A stretch of 64,000 nt of DNA from Clostridium hydrogeniformans DSM 21757 (GTDB lineage: Bacteria > Bacillota > Clostridia > Clostridiales > Clostridiaceae): the NCBI RefSeq assembly GCF_000686705.1, contig NZ_JMLJ01000003.1, positions 434,001 through 498,000 on the forward strand, read 5' to 3'. Numbering within the stretch: position 1 is the stretch's first letter; every line of letters starts with the position of its first letter. The translations under genes and the position numbers were made by a program. Shown one piece after another: positions 26,701 to 36,096 of the stretch. The notes under the pieces are model-generated. The model was not told where the DNA came from. It did no database searches and worked only from the letters and a program-made list of their open reading frames with translations.

Positions 26701-29700
26701 AAGGACCATAAGTCCTTTTGATGCTTACTTAAAGATTTTATATAGGTTTCTCTTCTCCTTATGTCCTTATTAGTATACAATATTCTACTACATAACATTT
26801 GATAAAGAGATGCCTGTTTATACTTAAGTCCTATGTAGGAAAGTTCTCCTAAAGAGTTATTATGTGCTTCATTGAATATGCCTCTGCATATATCTAAGGA
26901 TGAATATTTATTACATATATTTATAGCATCTTCCTTAGTATCAGAAGTCCCCATAAGAATATATACTTTTCCTTTTTCGCCCTTTGGTATTTTTATTCTT
27001 ATCCTTTGACTAAATATAGGATCAATTACAGTTCCTTCACTATTTTCAAGAGGAATTTCACGTTTCATTACCCTTGGATTATCTTCATCATTTCCTCTGC
27101 CTATAAAGTTTAACCTAGAAGTTTCATACTCTATTCCCCCTATTTTTTCCCCTTGAAATAACATCTTTTGAAATATATAAGGTTTCTTTTGTCCCTTAGC
27201 TCTAGGACGTCTGTGAGCTAACAGAACATTATCTTCAAAGGATTCTGTCCTTATAAAAAGATTACTAAAAGCTTTATGGGATATATCTCCCTCATGAGTA
27301 TTTAAAGTTACTTCTAAGTAAGTGGTAATTTCTATAATCCTATCCTCTTTTGTATTGTTATCAATGGTTAATGTTCTAATCTCCATATTCTCTTCATTAC
27401 TAACCGCTACAGAAAGTTTAGTATCTATTTCCCTATACTTAGACCTAAACTCTGCTTTGTGCAATGTAAAATCTACATTATACTCATCTACCTCTACCTT
27501 TGTTGGTTGGAAGGTTGCACTCCAATATTCAGAAGAGCTCATGTCTCTTAGATATATAAACATACCCTTATTATCATTTATATAATCCTTGCTCCATCTA
27601 TAAAGATTCATATCCTTAACCTTACTAAATCCACTTCCACTATTGGTAATCATAGTATGATAACTTCCATTAGATAATACTACGCTTTCTGGAAATTCTG
27701 TGACTCCAGTATTATAATTTCTAATAATTATTTCTGGTAACTCCTTATGATGAACTTTTTCCTCTTTAACTCTCTCTTTATAAAATGTTATCTCCTTATA
27801 GGTGTTCTCTTGAAGAAGGAGTTCTCCACTTATGACCTCTTCCTTCCTATGAAATCTTTCTCTAAATATATTCTTATTCAAAACATTAACAATACTCATT
27901 AAAGACATACCTTCATGATGTATCATAAAGGATTTTATTATAGAGAAATCCTTACCTTTTGCCACCCTATCTTTTGTATAGTCAAGAGCTTCATAAAAAC
28001 CATAAAGACCTAAAGCCTTATTTTCTTCTAGATTCTTTAAATTTTTTATAGCCTTTTTATAATCTACCATCAAAGCCATTATAGTGGAGTAAGGAGATAT
28101 TACAGTATCATCCTCTAATCCTCTTTTTAATCCTGCCTTAGGTATACCAAAAGCTCTGTATTGATATATCATAGAATTATCAAAATGAAAATATCCACTT
28201 TCAGATATTCCCCAAGGTATCTTCTTTACTTCTCCATAATAAATTTGTTCTTCCACAACCCCCTTATAAGTTTCATCCCAAAGAGATCCCTCATAATTCT
28301 TTAGTATTATAAGAGGCATTAAATATTCAAACATGGTTCCACTCCATGATAAAAGTCCACGTCCTCTTCCCATAGGGGTTAAAGTTCTACCTAAATTCCA
28401 CCAATTATCTTCTTTAATATCTCCCTTAGTTATAGCTACATAAGAAGCCACCCTAGCTTCTGATGCCATAAGATCATAGTAAGAATTATTTAATGTTTTA
28501 TTATTAACATCATAACCTATAGAAAATAATCCTCTCTCTTTATTGTATAGCATAGAAAAGTCCATGTTATCTCCTATGATTTTTAACCTGTCTAAAATAT
28601 CATTAATATCAATTTTAAGTTTTTCTAAGGATTTTACACCTCTTTTTATAAGAATTCTAAGCTCACTATTATAACTAAGCTCTTCCTTATTATCTTCAAT
28701 AATCCTATTAATCTCATCTACTATATCTTTTAAAGGAGTTTTTAATAATGCCGACTTAAGACTTCTAGATAAAAGTGAATTTTTAATACTACATAGGTCA
28801 GTCCAAGGGGCGATTATTTGTAATTCCTTTATATATGTAGTAGCATTTACCCTTAATTTATCCACCCAATAGGTCTTTCCTTCTATCTTTTCTACCTCTT
28901 TACATCTACTTCTTATATCCATAAGAAGCTGTTTATACTCACATAAGGAAAGATTTCTATTAAGTTCCTCTTTGAAAGATTCAAAATATCCACTTAAACT
29001 TAGTTCTTCCATAGCAAGATTTAATGTATCTTCTAACCCTTTTTTATAATTTGAATTAATAAAAGGGTTCTTCATATATTCCTCTATGGTTTTCTCTGTA
29101 AGCCATATATAACTTAAAAGATTTCCGCTATCCACAGTAGATATATATTTAGGTTCTAATGGTTTTAAGGTTAAAGTATCATACCAATTATAAAAATGAC
29201 CATTTAGAGTCTCAAGATTTTCTAAGGCATGTAGGGTCTTTCTTAGTCTATAGGTATAACTATATATTCCTATATACCCTAGGTCATAGGCACAGCTGTT
29301 ACTACTTATTGTCATAGCAATATTGGTAGGAGAGGTTCTATGAGCTATCCCCTTCATAGGGTCTCCCTGGTAATTGTCAGGTCCTAAACTATTATTTTCC
29401 TCATTCACAAAATCCTCGAAATAAGCCCATACTCTCCTACTTAGCTTTCTTAAATACTCTTCATCTTCTTTCTCTACATGCTGCAATCTATTATTTTCTC
29501 CTTCACTACTTAAACCATAAGCTATAAAGGGGCTAAGTAACCATAGTGTAATAGGGATAAGCATAAAGTATAGTAATGAGAGAGAATCCCTATAACATAA
29601 ATATGCTATAGCTAAAGTTATTACAAGGGATGGATACATAAGTTTGATATAATCTCCAAGCTTATTCTTCCCACTATTCTCTACATAAAAAGCGCTTTGC

Positions 29701-32351
29701 CACTCTAGAAGCTTTTTCTTTGAAATAATCATTCTGTATGAGCTCTTTATAATAGCATTTAAAGATAAATAACTTTCATGAATAAAGAAAGTAAACATTA
29801 AAAAGCACTGCTTAAACTTCTTTATAACCCCATAATTTTTTAAATTAAATATATTAACTATAAGTGGAGTCAATATACTAAATAAGGAGAAAGCAATAAA
29901 TCCTTCTAAATAAAAAGGCTTTACAAAAAGAGCTACTAATATGCTAATTAATATACTTGGATATACTAAAGCCATTCTAATATTATCTAATATCTTATAT
30001 CTACTTAAGGCTTTAATTTCTTTTCTAAAGACCCAAGGTATATTTTGCACATCTCCTCTTATCCATCTATGATTTCTCATAGCATAGGAATGATAATAAA
30101 TAGGGAACCCATCTACTAAAGGTGTGTCACTTAAAAATGCTGTTTTTAAAAGTTCACCTTCTATTAAATCATGACTAAGCATAGTATTTTCTTTTACCTT
30201 ATTATCTAAGGTTTCTAAAAATTTATCTACTGAATATATACCTTTACCAGTAAATGTTCCTTGATTAAATAAGTCTTCATATATCTCTGAGGATAAAGAA
30301 GAATACATATTAATTCCTTTATCCATTACATAATGTTTTGAAAACTCTGTGGCATATGCATTTTCTAAATCCACCACTATCTTAGGCTGCATAATACCAT
30401 AATTATAGTTTAAAGGATGGGCCATAGCTCCTATTAACCTCTTAAAAGTACCTATTGGAACCTTTGTATCACTATCTAAGGTTATTACATATTTTATTTT
30501 AGGTAGGGATTTTATAAACTCTGTTCCATACTCGTAAGTAGTATTATTCTCTCCCCTTAAAAGCTTATTAAGCTCTAGAATCTTACCTCTTTTTCTCTCC
30601 CAGCCCATATATATCTTATCTCTCTCATTAAAAACTCTCTTTCTATGTAAAAAAAGAAATTTGTCTCCATATTTATAATTAAGAGATCTTGCTACATTTA
30701 ATCCTGTGTTTATAATCTCTGAATCTCCTTCTAAGGTTTCACTATGATTATCTTCAAAATCACTGCACAGTGCAAAATATATATTTTTTTCTCTGTTACT
30801 TAAATAATATATCTCTAAGTCTTTCATAAGTTTTTTTGTTCTTTCCACACTATTAAGGATTGTTGGTACTACAACTAAGGTGGCGTTTTCTTTATCTATT
30901 CCCTCATTCATTGATAATTTTGAAATGTAATGAGGTTTTATAAAGGTTAAAAATAAAACATTTATAAAGGTTTTACCTATATAACTTATAGGTATTATTA
31001 ATAATACTTTTAATAATATAAATGATCCTAATCCTCTGCCCTCATCCTTTAAGAATAGGACTAAAAATGTTCCAATTAAAACCATCATAGCTAGTATAGA
31101 TAATCTATAAAGTCTTAGCTTCTGTTTTAAAGAAGCTCTCTCCATAAAGCTCTTTTTAATATTTATCTCACTATAAAGGTCATCCTTCCCTTCTCCAATT
31201 AAATAGTATCCAATATGAGATTCCCTTCCCTTTTTACTAGTAGCAAGATTTATAAGAATGGTTGAGATTTTTTCTTCACTAACTTTGCTTCTTTTAGATA
31301 GTTCTTCTATCTTATGTCTATAATAGTCCCTAGTTTCAAAGTCCATATTTACATATGTATTACTAGGATCCTTTCTTAATATTTTATCAACAGCACTTAT
31401 ACTCTCCACAAAGTTTTTCCAATTGAAACCATCTATAAACCTTAAAGAGTTAATATCATTTCCTAGTTCCCTTTCAAATTTAATCTCTTCAGTCTTTACA
31501 TTACTGATTACCTTATAAAGCTCCCCTCTTTTAATCCCTAATTTTCCTTCTACTGCAGAATATACTTCCTCATTTTCAATTCCACTATCTTTTATAACTC
31601 TTAAAAAGCTTTCTGCCATAGTATAGGTGAATTTTTCATCTCTTCTTTTAAACCTATCTATCTCTTCTTTTATCTCTTCCTCCTTAAGTGCTACAATAAT
31701 ATATCTTGACAGATTCTCCCCATTAATTCTTTCCTTTTCTAAATTACATACCTCTTCTGAAATAAATCTAATTCTTTCTAATATTATTACTCTCATTATA
31801 AGGGGTATTGCCCAAAGTTCTCCTAAGGTTAAAGATGTATTCTTTGTAAAACCATCTATAAAAGATTTAACTCCTTCTTTTGTTAAATTACCATGGCTAT
31901 TATTAAATAAAGTACTACAAATTGTATATATTCTAGCTATTCCATTATCCCTACATGGTAGGTTATGATAATATTTATTTGGCATATTTAAAATAACATT
32001 TTTATATTCTTTTTCTATAAGATAGATATTATCTAAAAGCCATTGGGCCCCCCCTGATAGCTTTACATTATTCTTATAAAGAGATTCTAAATAATGATGA
32101 TTTTTAACTATATTTTTATAGGTTTTTTTTACACTCTCAATAAGAGTATTTTTTTTCTTATTACAATAACCTAAGTCTTCATTTTTAGATAACTCTTCCC
32201 CTAAATCATAAAGTTCTTTTACATTCATATCTTTTAACTCTTCTCCTTTAAAGTTTATAGCATTTCCTTCCCTCTCTCTTACCATTAAATATCCTAAAAA
32301 AGCTATAAATAATCCTAAAAGACCTATGTAAACAAAAAGCATATGGTACAC
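23772..32351 (-). CDS. Cyclic beta-1,2-glucan synthase-like protein (NdvB/ChvB type), 2859 aa
   Basis: A giant membrane-bound multi-domain enzyme. An N-terminal anchor (LFVYIGLLGLFIAFLGYL) is followed by a cytoplasmic region, more membrane helices (around 395-450 and 830-950), a GT84 glycosyltransferase with YVITLDSDTKVPIG near residue 622 and a later HRWIRGD motif, then the conserved glucoamylase-like domain (about 1320-1460, GRGLLSWSGTMFEYLMP). The C-terminal ~1200 residues form beta-sandwich and GH94 (alpha/alpha)6 domains with MGCGDWNDGM near residue 2545. These are the parts of bacterial cyclic beta-1,2-glucan synthases, in which the middle domain cyclises and GH94 sets chain length. Known mainly from Proteobacteria but also present in some anaerobic Firmicutes. 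No export or modification gene adjoins it. The frame is intact throughout. Confidence 0.9.
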   Translation of the reverse strand: MYHMLFVYIGLLGLFIAFLGYLMVREREGNAINFKGEELKDMNVKELYDLGEELSKNEDLGYCNKKKNTLIESVKKTYKNIVKNHHYLESLYKNNVKLSGGAQWLLDNIYLIEKEYKNVILNMPNKYYHNLPCRDNGIARIYTICSTLFNNSHGNLTKEGVKSFIDGFTKNTSLTLGELWAIPLIMRVIILERIRFISEEVCNLEKERINGENLSRYIIVALKEEEIKEEIDRFKRRDEKFTYTMAESFLRVIKDSGIENEEVYSAVEGKLGIKRGELYKVISNVKTEEIKFERELGNDINSLRFIDGFNWKNFVESISAVDKILRKDPSNTYVNMDFETRDYYRHKIEELSKRSKVSEEKISTILINLATSKKGRESHIGYYLIGEGKDDLYSEINIKKSFMERASLKQKLRLYRLSILAMMVLIGTFLVLFLKDEGRGLGSFILLKVLLIIPISYIGKTFINVLFLTFIKPHYISKLSMNEGIDKENATLVVVPTILNSVERTKKLMKDLEIYYLSNREKNIYFALCSDFEDNHSETLEGDSEIINTGLNVARSLNYKYGDKFLFLHRKRVFNERDKIYMGWERKRGKILELNKLLRGENNTTYEYGTEFIKSLPKIKYVITLDSDTKVPIGTFKRLIGAMAHPLNYNYGIMQPKIVVDLENAYATEFSKHYVMDKGINMYSSLSSEIYEDLFNQGTFTGKGIYSVDKFLETLDNKVKENTMLSHDLIEGELLKTAFLSDTPLVDGFPIYYHSYAMRNHRWIRGDVQNIPWVFRKEIKALSRYKILDNIRMALVYPSILISILVALFVKPFYLEGFIAFSLFSILTPLIVNIFNLKNYGVIKKFKQCFLMFTFFIHESYLSLNAIIKSSYRMIISKKKLLEWQSAFYVENSGKNKLGDYIKLMYPSLVITLAIAYLCYRDSLSLLYFMLIPITLWLLSPFIAYGLSSEGENNRLQHVEKEDEEYLRKLSRRVWAYFEDFVNEENNSLGPDNYQGDPMKGIAHRTSPTNIAMTISSNSCAYDLGYIGIYSYTYRLRKTLHALENLETLNGHFYNWYDTLTLKPLEPKYISTVDSGNLLSYIWLTEKTIEEYMKNPFINSNYKKGLEDTLNLAMEELSLSGYFESFKEELNRNLSLCEYKQLLMDIRSRCKEVEKIEGKTYWVDKLRVNATTYIKELQIIAPWTDLCSIKNSLLSRSLKSALLKTPLKDIVDEINRIIEDNKEELSYNSELRILIKRGVKSLEKLKIDINDILDRLKIIGDNMDFSMLYNKERGLFSIGYDVNNKTLNNSYYDLMASEARVASYVAITKGDIKEDNWWNLGRTLTPMGRGRGLLSWSGTMFEYLMPLIILKNYEGSLWDETYKGVVEEQIYYGEVKKIPWGISESGYFHFDNSMIYQYRAFGIPKAGLKRGLEDDTVISPYSTIMALMVDYKKAIKNLKNLEENKALGLYGFYEALDYTKDRVAKGKDFSIIKSFMIHHEGMSLMSIVNVLNKNIFRERFHRKEEVISGELLLQENTYKEITFYKERVKEEKVHHKELPEIIIRNYNTGVTEFPESVVLSNGSYHTMITNSGSGFSKVKDMNLYRWSKDYINDNKGMFIYLRDMSSSEYWSATFQPTKVEVDEYNVDFTLHKAEFRSKYREIDTKLSVAVSNEENMEIRTLTIDNNTKEDRIIEITTYLEVTLNTHEGDISHKAFSNLFIRTESFEDNVLLAHRRPRAKGQKKPYIFQKMLFQGEKIGGIEYETSRLNFIGRGNDEDNPRVMKREIPLENSEGTVIDPIFSQRIRIKIPKGEKGKVYILMGTSDTKEDAINICNKYSSLDICRGIFNEAHNNSLGELSYIGLKYKQASLYQMLCSRILYTNKDIRRRETYIKSLSKHQKDLWSFGVSGDLPIVTLNIKDSTHLDIVRQCVQCYEYLNRRGVEFDLLIINEEGFSYNMPLQGEISKVINKYSSMDNERLRGKVFLQSYDNLKEEGVSFIKAISTLYIDGKEEDAFFSLLFKGEDNLTYNLRGLPKEVYKNSPIKRDNTREIPLRWKREKYMAEIGEELWGKDENGNNNTSTGYDTGTLKFFNGFGGFNEKDHYVMVLKNNNNTPAPWINVISNKNFGFHISESGSSYTWYKNSRENKLTPWNNDFISDTLGEALFLRDEDSGEVFSVTPKPLRDKEEYIIEHGFGFSKFIHSSNNIKGELTWFTPLDNSLKVGIVKLKNFQGNKRRISLTYYSNLILGVNEEGVHKTISTYYDEEGEFIYGKNPYSEKFGDTNCYLKIIGGEDISYCGDREDFIGRGRNLDLSLSMENEKLSNKVGAGFDSILSYRTSIDIEENEEKIITIIMGADERIENIRTLLKEYSSMDFLLNKLEEVENHWIRVLGTFKVKTPDESLNILTNGWLLYQVISCRYYSRTAFYQCGGAYGYRDQLQDVLSIGLVDSSITRKQIKLNASRQYEEGDVQHWWHPVVDSGIRTRFSDDLLWLPYSVIDYINNTGDYSILKEEEYYLKDSPLNKGEDERYSLTNYSDKKGTIYEHCIKAIDRSLNLGEHGIPLMGCGDWNDGMSTVGNKGDGESVWLGWFLSYILKYFSDICKSMGEEERGEKYLKFREEILNNIEENAWDGAWYKRAYFDDGTPLGSIENEECSIDSLPQSWSIIAEGSNRERQIKAMKSVEDYLVNQLNGMILLLAPPFDSSKLEPGYIKGYVPGVRENGGQYTHAALWVIMAIAKLGNIDKALELLQMINPINHTLTSMDCEKYKVEPYVIAADIYIKEPHGGRGGWSWYTGAASWTYKVILQSILGLKLIKGEGFTINVNMPSGWNEYSIVYKKNQDEIYNITVVRGEEKGIYVDTKILQQDIIYFSKGIHEVKIII

Positions 32352-32505
32352 TCCTTTCTAGTTTACTATCTTATATTTTTACCAACTTTTACGAAAATAT
32401 GTACCATTGAAACCTTATGTTTTATACTTTATACTCTAAAGGTAGAAATTACACTTATTGTGAAGCTTAGCTACCACATTAAATTTAAATTATATAGAAA
32501 GTATA

Positions 32506-32549
32506 GAGATATAAAAATAAGGAGAAGTGATAATCACTTCTCCTTATTT
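32506..32549 (-). terminator. Aminopeptidase terminator
   Basis: Perfect stem AATAAGGAGAAGTGA against TCACTTCTCCTTATT around a 3-base loop, followed by TTTTATATC on the minus strand, 25 bases past the stop. Confidence 0.9.
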
Positions 32550-32573
32550 TTAAGTACTATAAAGTTTTTAATC

Positions 32574-33875
32574 CTATAAGTTATAAAACTCCTCAAAGGA
32601 TTTTATAATATAATAATGATCCTTAACTCCACCAAACTCTCTTATAGAATGCATTGCAAGGATTGGACTTCCAATATCTATAGAACGTATATTAAGATGA
32701 GTTGAAGATATAGGTCCTATGGTAGATCCTCCTCTCACATCAGATCTATTAACAAATTCTTGTACTGGAACTCCTGCTCTTTTACATATTTCTTTATATA
32801 CAGCAGCAGAATCACTATCTGTAGTATATGCAAGATTTGCATTGATCTTTATAACTGGTCCCTTATTTATAACAGGTCTATTTACTGGATCATGCTTTTC
32901 ACCATAGTTTGGATGAGCTGCATGAGCAAGGTCTGCTGATATTAAGAATGACTTTGATAAAGCTCTAAAGAAATCTTGTCTATCTCCACCTAAAGAAAGA
33001 ACTATTCTTTCTAATATATTAGCTAGCATATTAGAATCTGCCCCTTGTTTTGTAGCACTTCCAATTTCCTCATTATCAAAGCACACCATAACATTAGTAG
33101 CTTTGTTTACATTAGAATTTATAAGAGCCTTGATTCCACCATGGATCATAGATAAATCGTCTAATCTTCCCATAGATATAAATTCATCATTAAGTCCCAT
33201 TACTGTTCCTTTTTCATATTCATAAAGGAATAAATCAAAGTCTATTATATCCTCTATATCTACATTTAACTCCTTAGCCAAAGTAGTTAAAAGATACTTA
33301 TCCTTTTCTAATTCCTCTGTTACTAAAGATAATAAAGGAAGAGTATGTTTTTGCTTATTTAACTCAACCCCTTGGTTAACTTCCCTATTCATATGTATTG
33401 CTAGGTTAGGGATTATTAATATTGGCTTATTTATATTTACAAGTCTATTATTAGGGAATAGTGGATTATCACTTCTTAAACTAACTCTACCTGCTACAGA
33501 TAAAGGTCTATCAAGCCAAGTGTTTAGTATAGGTCCACCATAAACCTCAGTATTTAACTTAACATATATATTTTCTGATACCATTTCTGGATTTGGCTTT
33601 ATTCTAAATGTAGGTGAATCTGTATGAGCACCTATAAGCTTAAACCCTTCCTTTGCTGGAGATGATTTTCCCACTACAAAAGCAACTAAAGCAGAATCAT
33701 TTTTAGTTACATAATATTTTCCTTCTGCCTTTAAAGCCCACATGTCCTCTTCTTTAAGCTCATTAAAACCATTTTCATTTAAAACAGCTTTTAATTTATC
33801 CACTGCATGAAAGGCACTAGGACTTTCATATAAAAAATCTATTAATTCATTAGCTAATTGTAATTCATTATTCAT
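32574..33875 (-). CDS. M18-family aminopeptidase
   Basis: A cytoplasmic metallo-aminopeptidase of the aspartyl aminopeptidase family, 433 residues. The first metal ligand is in LIGAHTDSPTFRIKPNP, the catalytic pair is in CFDNEEIGSATKQGA, and the C-terminal ligand in STHLNIRSIDIGSPILAMHSIREFGG. It releases N-terminal acidic or other residues from peptides. The start follows AGGGGGT. It is 146 bases downstream of lysA on the same strand with no clear terminator between, so partial cotranscription is possible. Confidence 0.92.
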   Translation of the reverse strand: MNNELQLANELIDFLYESPSAFHAVDKLKAVLNENGFNELKEEDMWALKAEGKYYVTKNDSALVAFVVGKSSPAKEGFKLIGAHTDSPTFRIKPNPEMVSENIYVKLNTEVYGGPILNTWLDRPLSVAGRVSLRSDNPLFPNNRLVNINKPILIIPNLAIHMNREVNQGVELNKQKHTLPLLSLVTEELEKDKYLLTTLAKELNVDIEDIIDFDLFLYEYEKGTVMGLNDEFISMGRLDDLSMIHGGIKALINSNVNKATNVMVCFDNEEIGSATKQGADSNMLANILERIVLSLGGDRQDFFRALSKSFLISADLAHAAHPNYGEKHDPVNRPVINKGPVIKINANLAYTTDSDSAAVYKEICKRAGVPVQEFVNRSDVRGGSTIGPISSTHLNIRSIDIGSPILAMHSIREFGGVKDHYYIIKSFEEFYNL

Positions 33876-34021
33876 ATAAGTACCCCCTATAATTATGATA
33901 CGTAATTTAATTGTACCATAACTCTAGGGGGTAGTATATTCATAAAGTTACTTAAAATTTCTAAGTAATTTATTTTAAATTATAAAAACCTTTTATATTC
34001 TCTATAATAGATAACCATTCT

Positions 34022-35326
34022 TTAAATTGCCCTTAGTCCTAATTCATTCCTTAGCATATCCTCATAAGATTCTCTTTTACAAATAAGCTTTGCTTCATTA
34101 AATCTTACCATCACTACTGGAGCCTTTGGTATCTTATTGTAGTTACTACTCATGGAATAACAATAAGCTCCTGTAGAGATTACAGCTAGAGTGTCTCCTG
34201 TTTGAACCTTTGGAAGAATAATATCATTTATTAATACATCCCCAGATTCACAGCACTTTCCTGAGATTGTAACTGATCCTTTAGTTGTGTCCTCTGCCTT
34301 ATTAGCAATTAAGCACTCATACTTTGCACTGTATAATGAAGGTCTTATATTGTCAGTCATTCCTCCATCTACTGAAACATAGGTTTTTATATTAGGAATA
34401 TCCTTAACTCCGCCTATTGTGTACAGTGTAATTCCACTGTTCCCTACTATACTTCTACCTGGTTCTATAATTATTTTAGGAGCTCTAAAACCTATCTCAC
34501 TACAATAGGATTCTACTTCTTCTAATATGGCCTCACAATACTCTTCTATTTCCCTTGGCTTATCTTCTGAACTATAATGTATACCAAATCCTCCTCCAAG
34601 GTTTAATTCCCTAAGCTCTATATTAAATCTTTCTTTGATTTCTTTTATAAGATTCATCATAATTCTTACAGAATCCCTATAAGGCTCTATTTCAAAAATT
34701 TGTGACCCTATATGACAATGTAACCCCTTTAAATTTATATTTTCTAAGGTAGAAATCTTTTCTATGGACCTAAACAAGTTATTTTCAAGAAGAGAGAAAC
34801 CAAATTTTGAATCTACCTGTCCAGTTTTTATATAATCATGAGTATGAGCTTCTATCCCTGGAATAACCCTTAAAATAATATCCTGCTTAGTGTTTAAACT
34901 TTCGCATAATCTATTTATATTATCAAGTTCTGTAAAATTATCAACTACAAAGGTTCCAACGTTATACTTAAGTCCCATGTGTATCTCTTCTAATGTCTTA
35001 TTATTTCCATGGAAATAAATCTTCTCCATAGGAAATCCACTAGTGTAGGCAGTGTAAAGCTCCCCTCCTGATACTACATCAAGACATAACCCTTCTTCCT
35101 TAACTATTTGTGCCATGGCTATGGTTAAAAAGGCCTTTCCTGCATAAGCAACTTTGTTTCCCCTTTGATATTTCATCGCCTTTAAATATCTTCTACAATT
35201 TTTTCTTATAAGCTCCTCATCCATTACATATAGTGGTGTTCCAAACTCCCTAGCTAAGTCTAAGGTGTTTAGTTCTCCTATATAAAGATTGTTATTTCTA
35301 ATGCTCATTGATCCATGTAAGTTCAT
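34022..35326 (-). CDS. lysA: Diaminopimelate decarboxylase
   Basis: A PLP enzyme (alanine-racemase fold) catalysing the last step of lysine synthesis, meso-diaminopimelate to lysine. The PLP lysine is Lys64 in VAYAGKAFLTIAMA; GGGFGIHY and EPGRSIVG bind the phosphate; the second-subunit CESGD and the late YCYSMSSNYN complete the active site. 434 residues is normal. An AAAGGGG site precedes the ATG. Control is by the lysine riboswitch and terminator immediately upstream. Confidence 0.96.
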   Translation of the reverse strand: MNLHGSMSIRNNNLYIGELNTLDLAREFGTPLYVMDEELIRKNCRRYLKAMKYQRGNKVAYAGKAFLTIAMAQIVKEEGLCLDVVSGGELYTAYTSGFPMEKIYFHGNNKTLEEIHMGLKYNVGTFVVDNFTELDNINRLCESLNTKQDIILRVIPGIEAHTHDYIKTGQVDSKFGFSLLENNLFRSIEKISTLENINLKGLHCHIGSQIFEIEPYRDSVRIMMNLIKEIKERFNIELRELNLGGGFGIHYSSEDKPREIEEYCEAILEEVESYCSEIGFRAPKIIIEPGRSIVGNSGITLYTIGGVKDIPNIKTYVSVDGGMTDNIRPSLYSAKYECLIANKAEDTTKGSVTISGKCCESGDVLINDIILPKVQTGDTLAVISTGAYCYSMSSNYNKIPKAPVVMVRFNEAKLICKRESYEDMLRNELGLRAI

Positions 35327-35399
35327 AATAATAACCCCTTTCTATTTTACTCATTGGTTACCAAAGATTTATTTACTCAAAGCTACTGTATAATTTTGA

Positions 35400-35745
35400 G
35401 CAAATAAAAAGAATATGACAAAGGAACACCTTTGTCATATTCTCACTTACGTAAGCAATATAACATAAACGGTGTACCTCTGTAGCTCAACACTATTTCC
35501 TTTATAGCTAAAATAAGTTTTAAGTTAGACTAACAAACATTAGACTAATTAAAGTTCTTATTTAAAGCTAAGGTTTATAGTGACAGTATTATGGATATTC
35601 TCCATAATCCCAGGACTAACCTTTGCAAAATTAATCCTTCGGCTTTAACTCCCTTCTCTTCAATTCAAAGTATGCCTACTCCTTAAAGATACTCTTAGTT
35701 AAAGCGCCTCTACCCTAGGTAACAACTTATAATACTCTTTAATTT
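35400..35745 (-). promoter_or_regulatory. Lysine riboswitch (L-box) with terminator
   Basis: On the minus strand the leader contains GGGTAGAGGCGC, AACTAAGAGTATC, AGAGAAGGGAG, AGCCGAAGG and ACTGTCACTATAAACC, in the order and spacing of the lysine aptamer (about 35735 down to 35576). An expression platform follows: stem GAATATGACAAAGG (35411-35424 on the plus strand) against its complement ending at 35442, then TTTTTATTTG. Lysine binding should favour termination and shut off lysA. Confidence 0.93.
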
Positions 35746-35752
35746 TAATACT

Positions 35753-35781
35753 ATATTATGATATTCCATTACTTATGTCAA
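35753..35781 (-). promoter_or_regulatory. Promoter of the lysA riboswitch leader
   Basis: TTGACA (35781-35776), 17 bases, TAATAT (35758-35753) on the minus strand, putting the transcript start about 10 bases before the aptamer. Confidence 0.85.
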
Positions 35782-35819
35782 CAGTTTTTATGGAATTATT
35801 CATTTATCCTCGGATAATA

Positions 35820-35894
35820 TTGGAACTATATTAGTGATATGTTATAATAATTCAATGCCCAGTAGTAACAAATCATTTATTAAAATGATTTGTT
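35820..35894 (+). promoter_or_regulatory. Promoter and early hairpin of the CDF exporter leader
   Basis: TTGGAA (35820-35825), 17 bases, TATAAT (35843-35848). About 15 bases into the predicted transcript is a perfect 12-pair hairpin, AACAAATCATTT (35867-35878) against AAATGATTTGTT (35883-35894), with a U-poor tail. It could attenuate the downstream gene, or end a very short RNA. I see no manganese (yybP) aptamer in the 240-base leader. Confidence 0.5.
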
Positions 35895-36096
35895 TATATA
35901 TTTTAAACATATACTATAATTCTAAGATATATAATAAAATTATTACTTAAATCTTATGTTAATCTTATTAATACTTACTATATTTTTGAATATAAAATCA
36001 TAAAAGATTAAATATAATATTTACTAGGTAAGCTTTAAGTTTAGTAGGAAATTTATCACTTCTTATTAAACTCAAAATATATAAAAGGAGGGCTTT

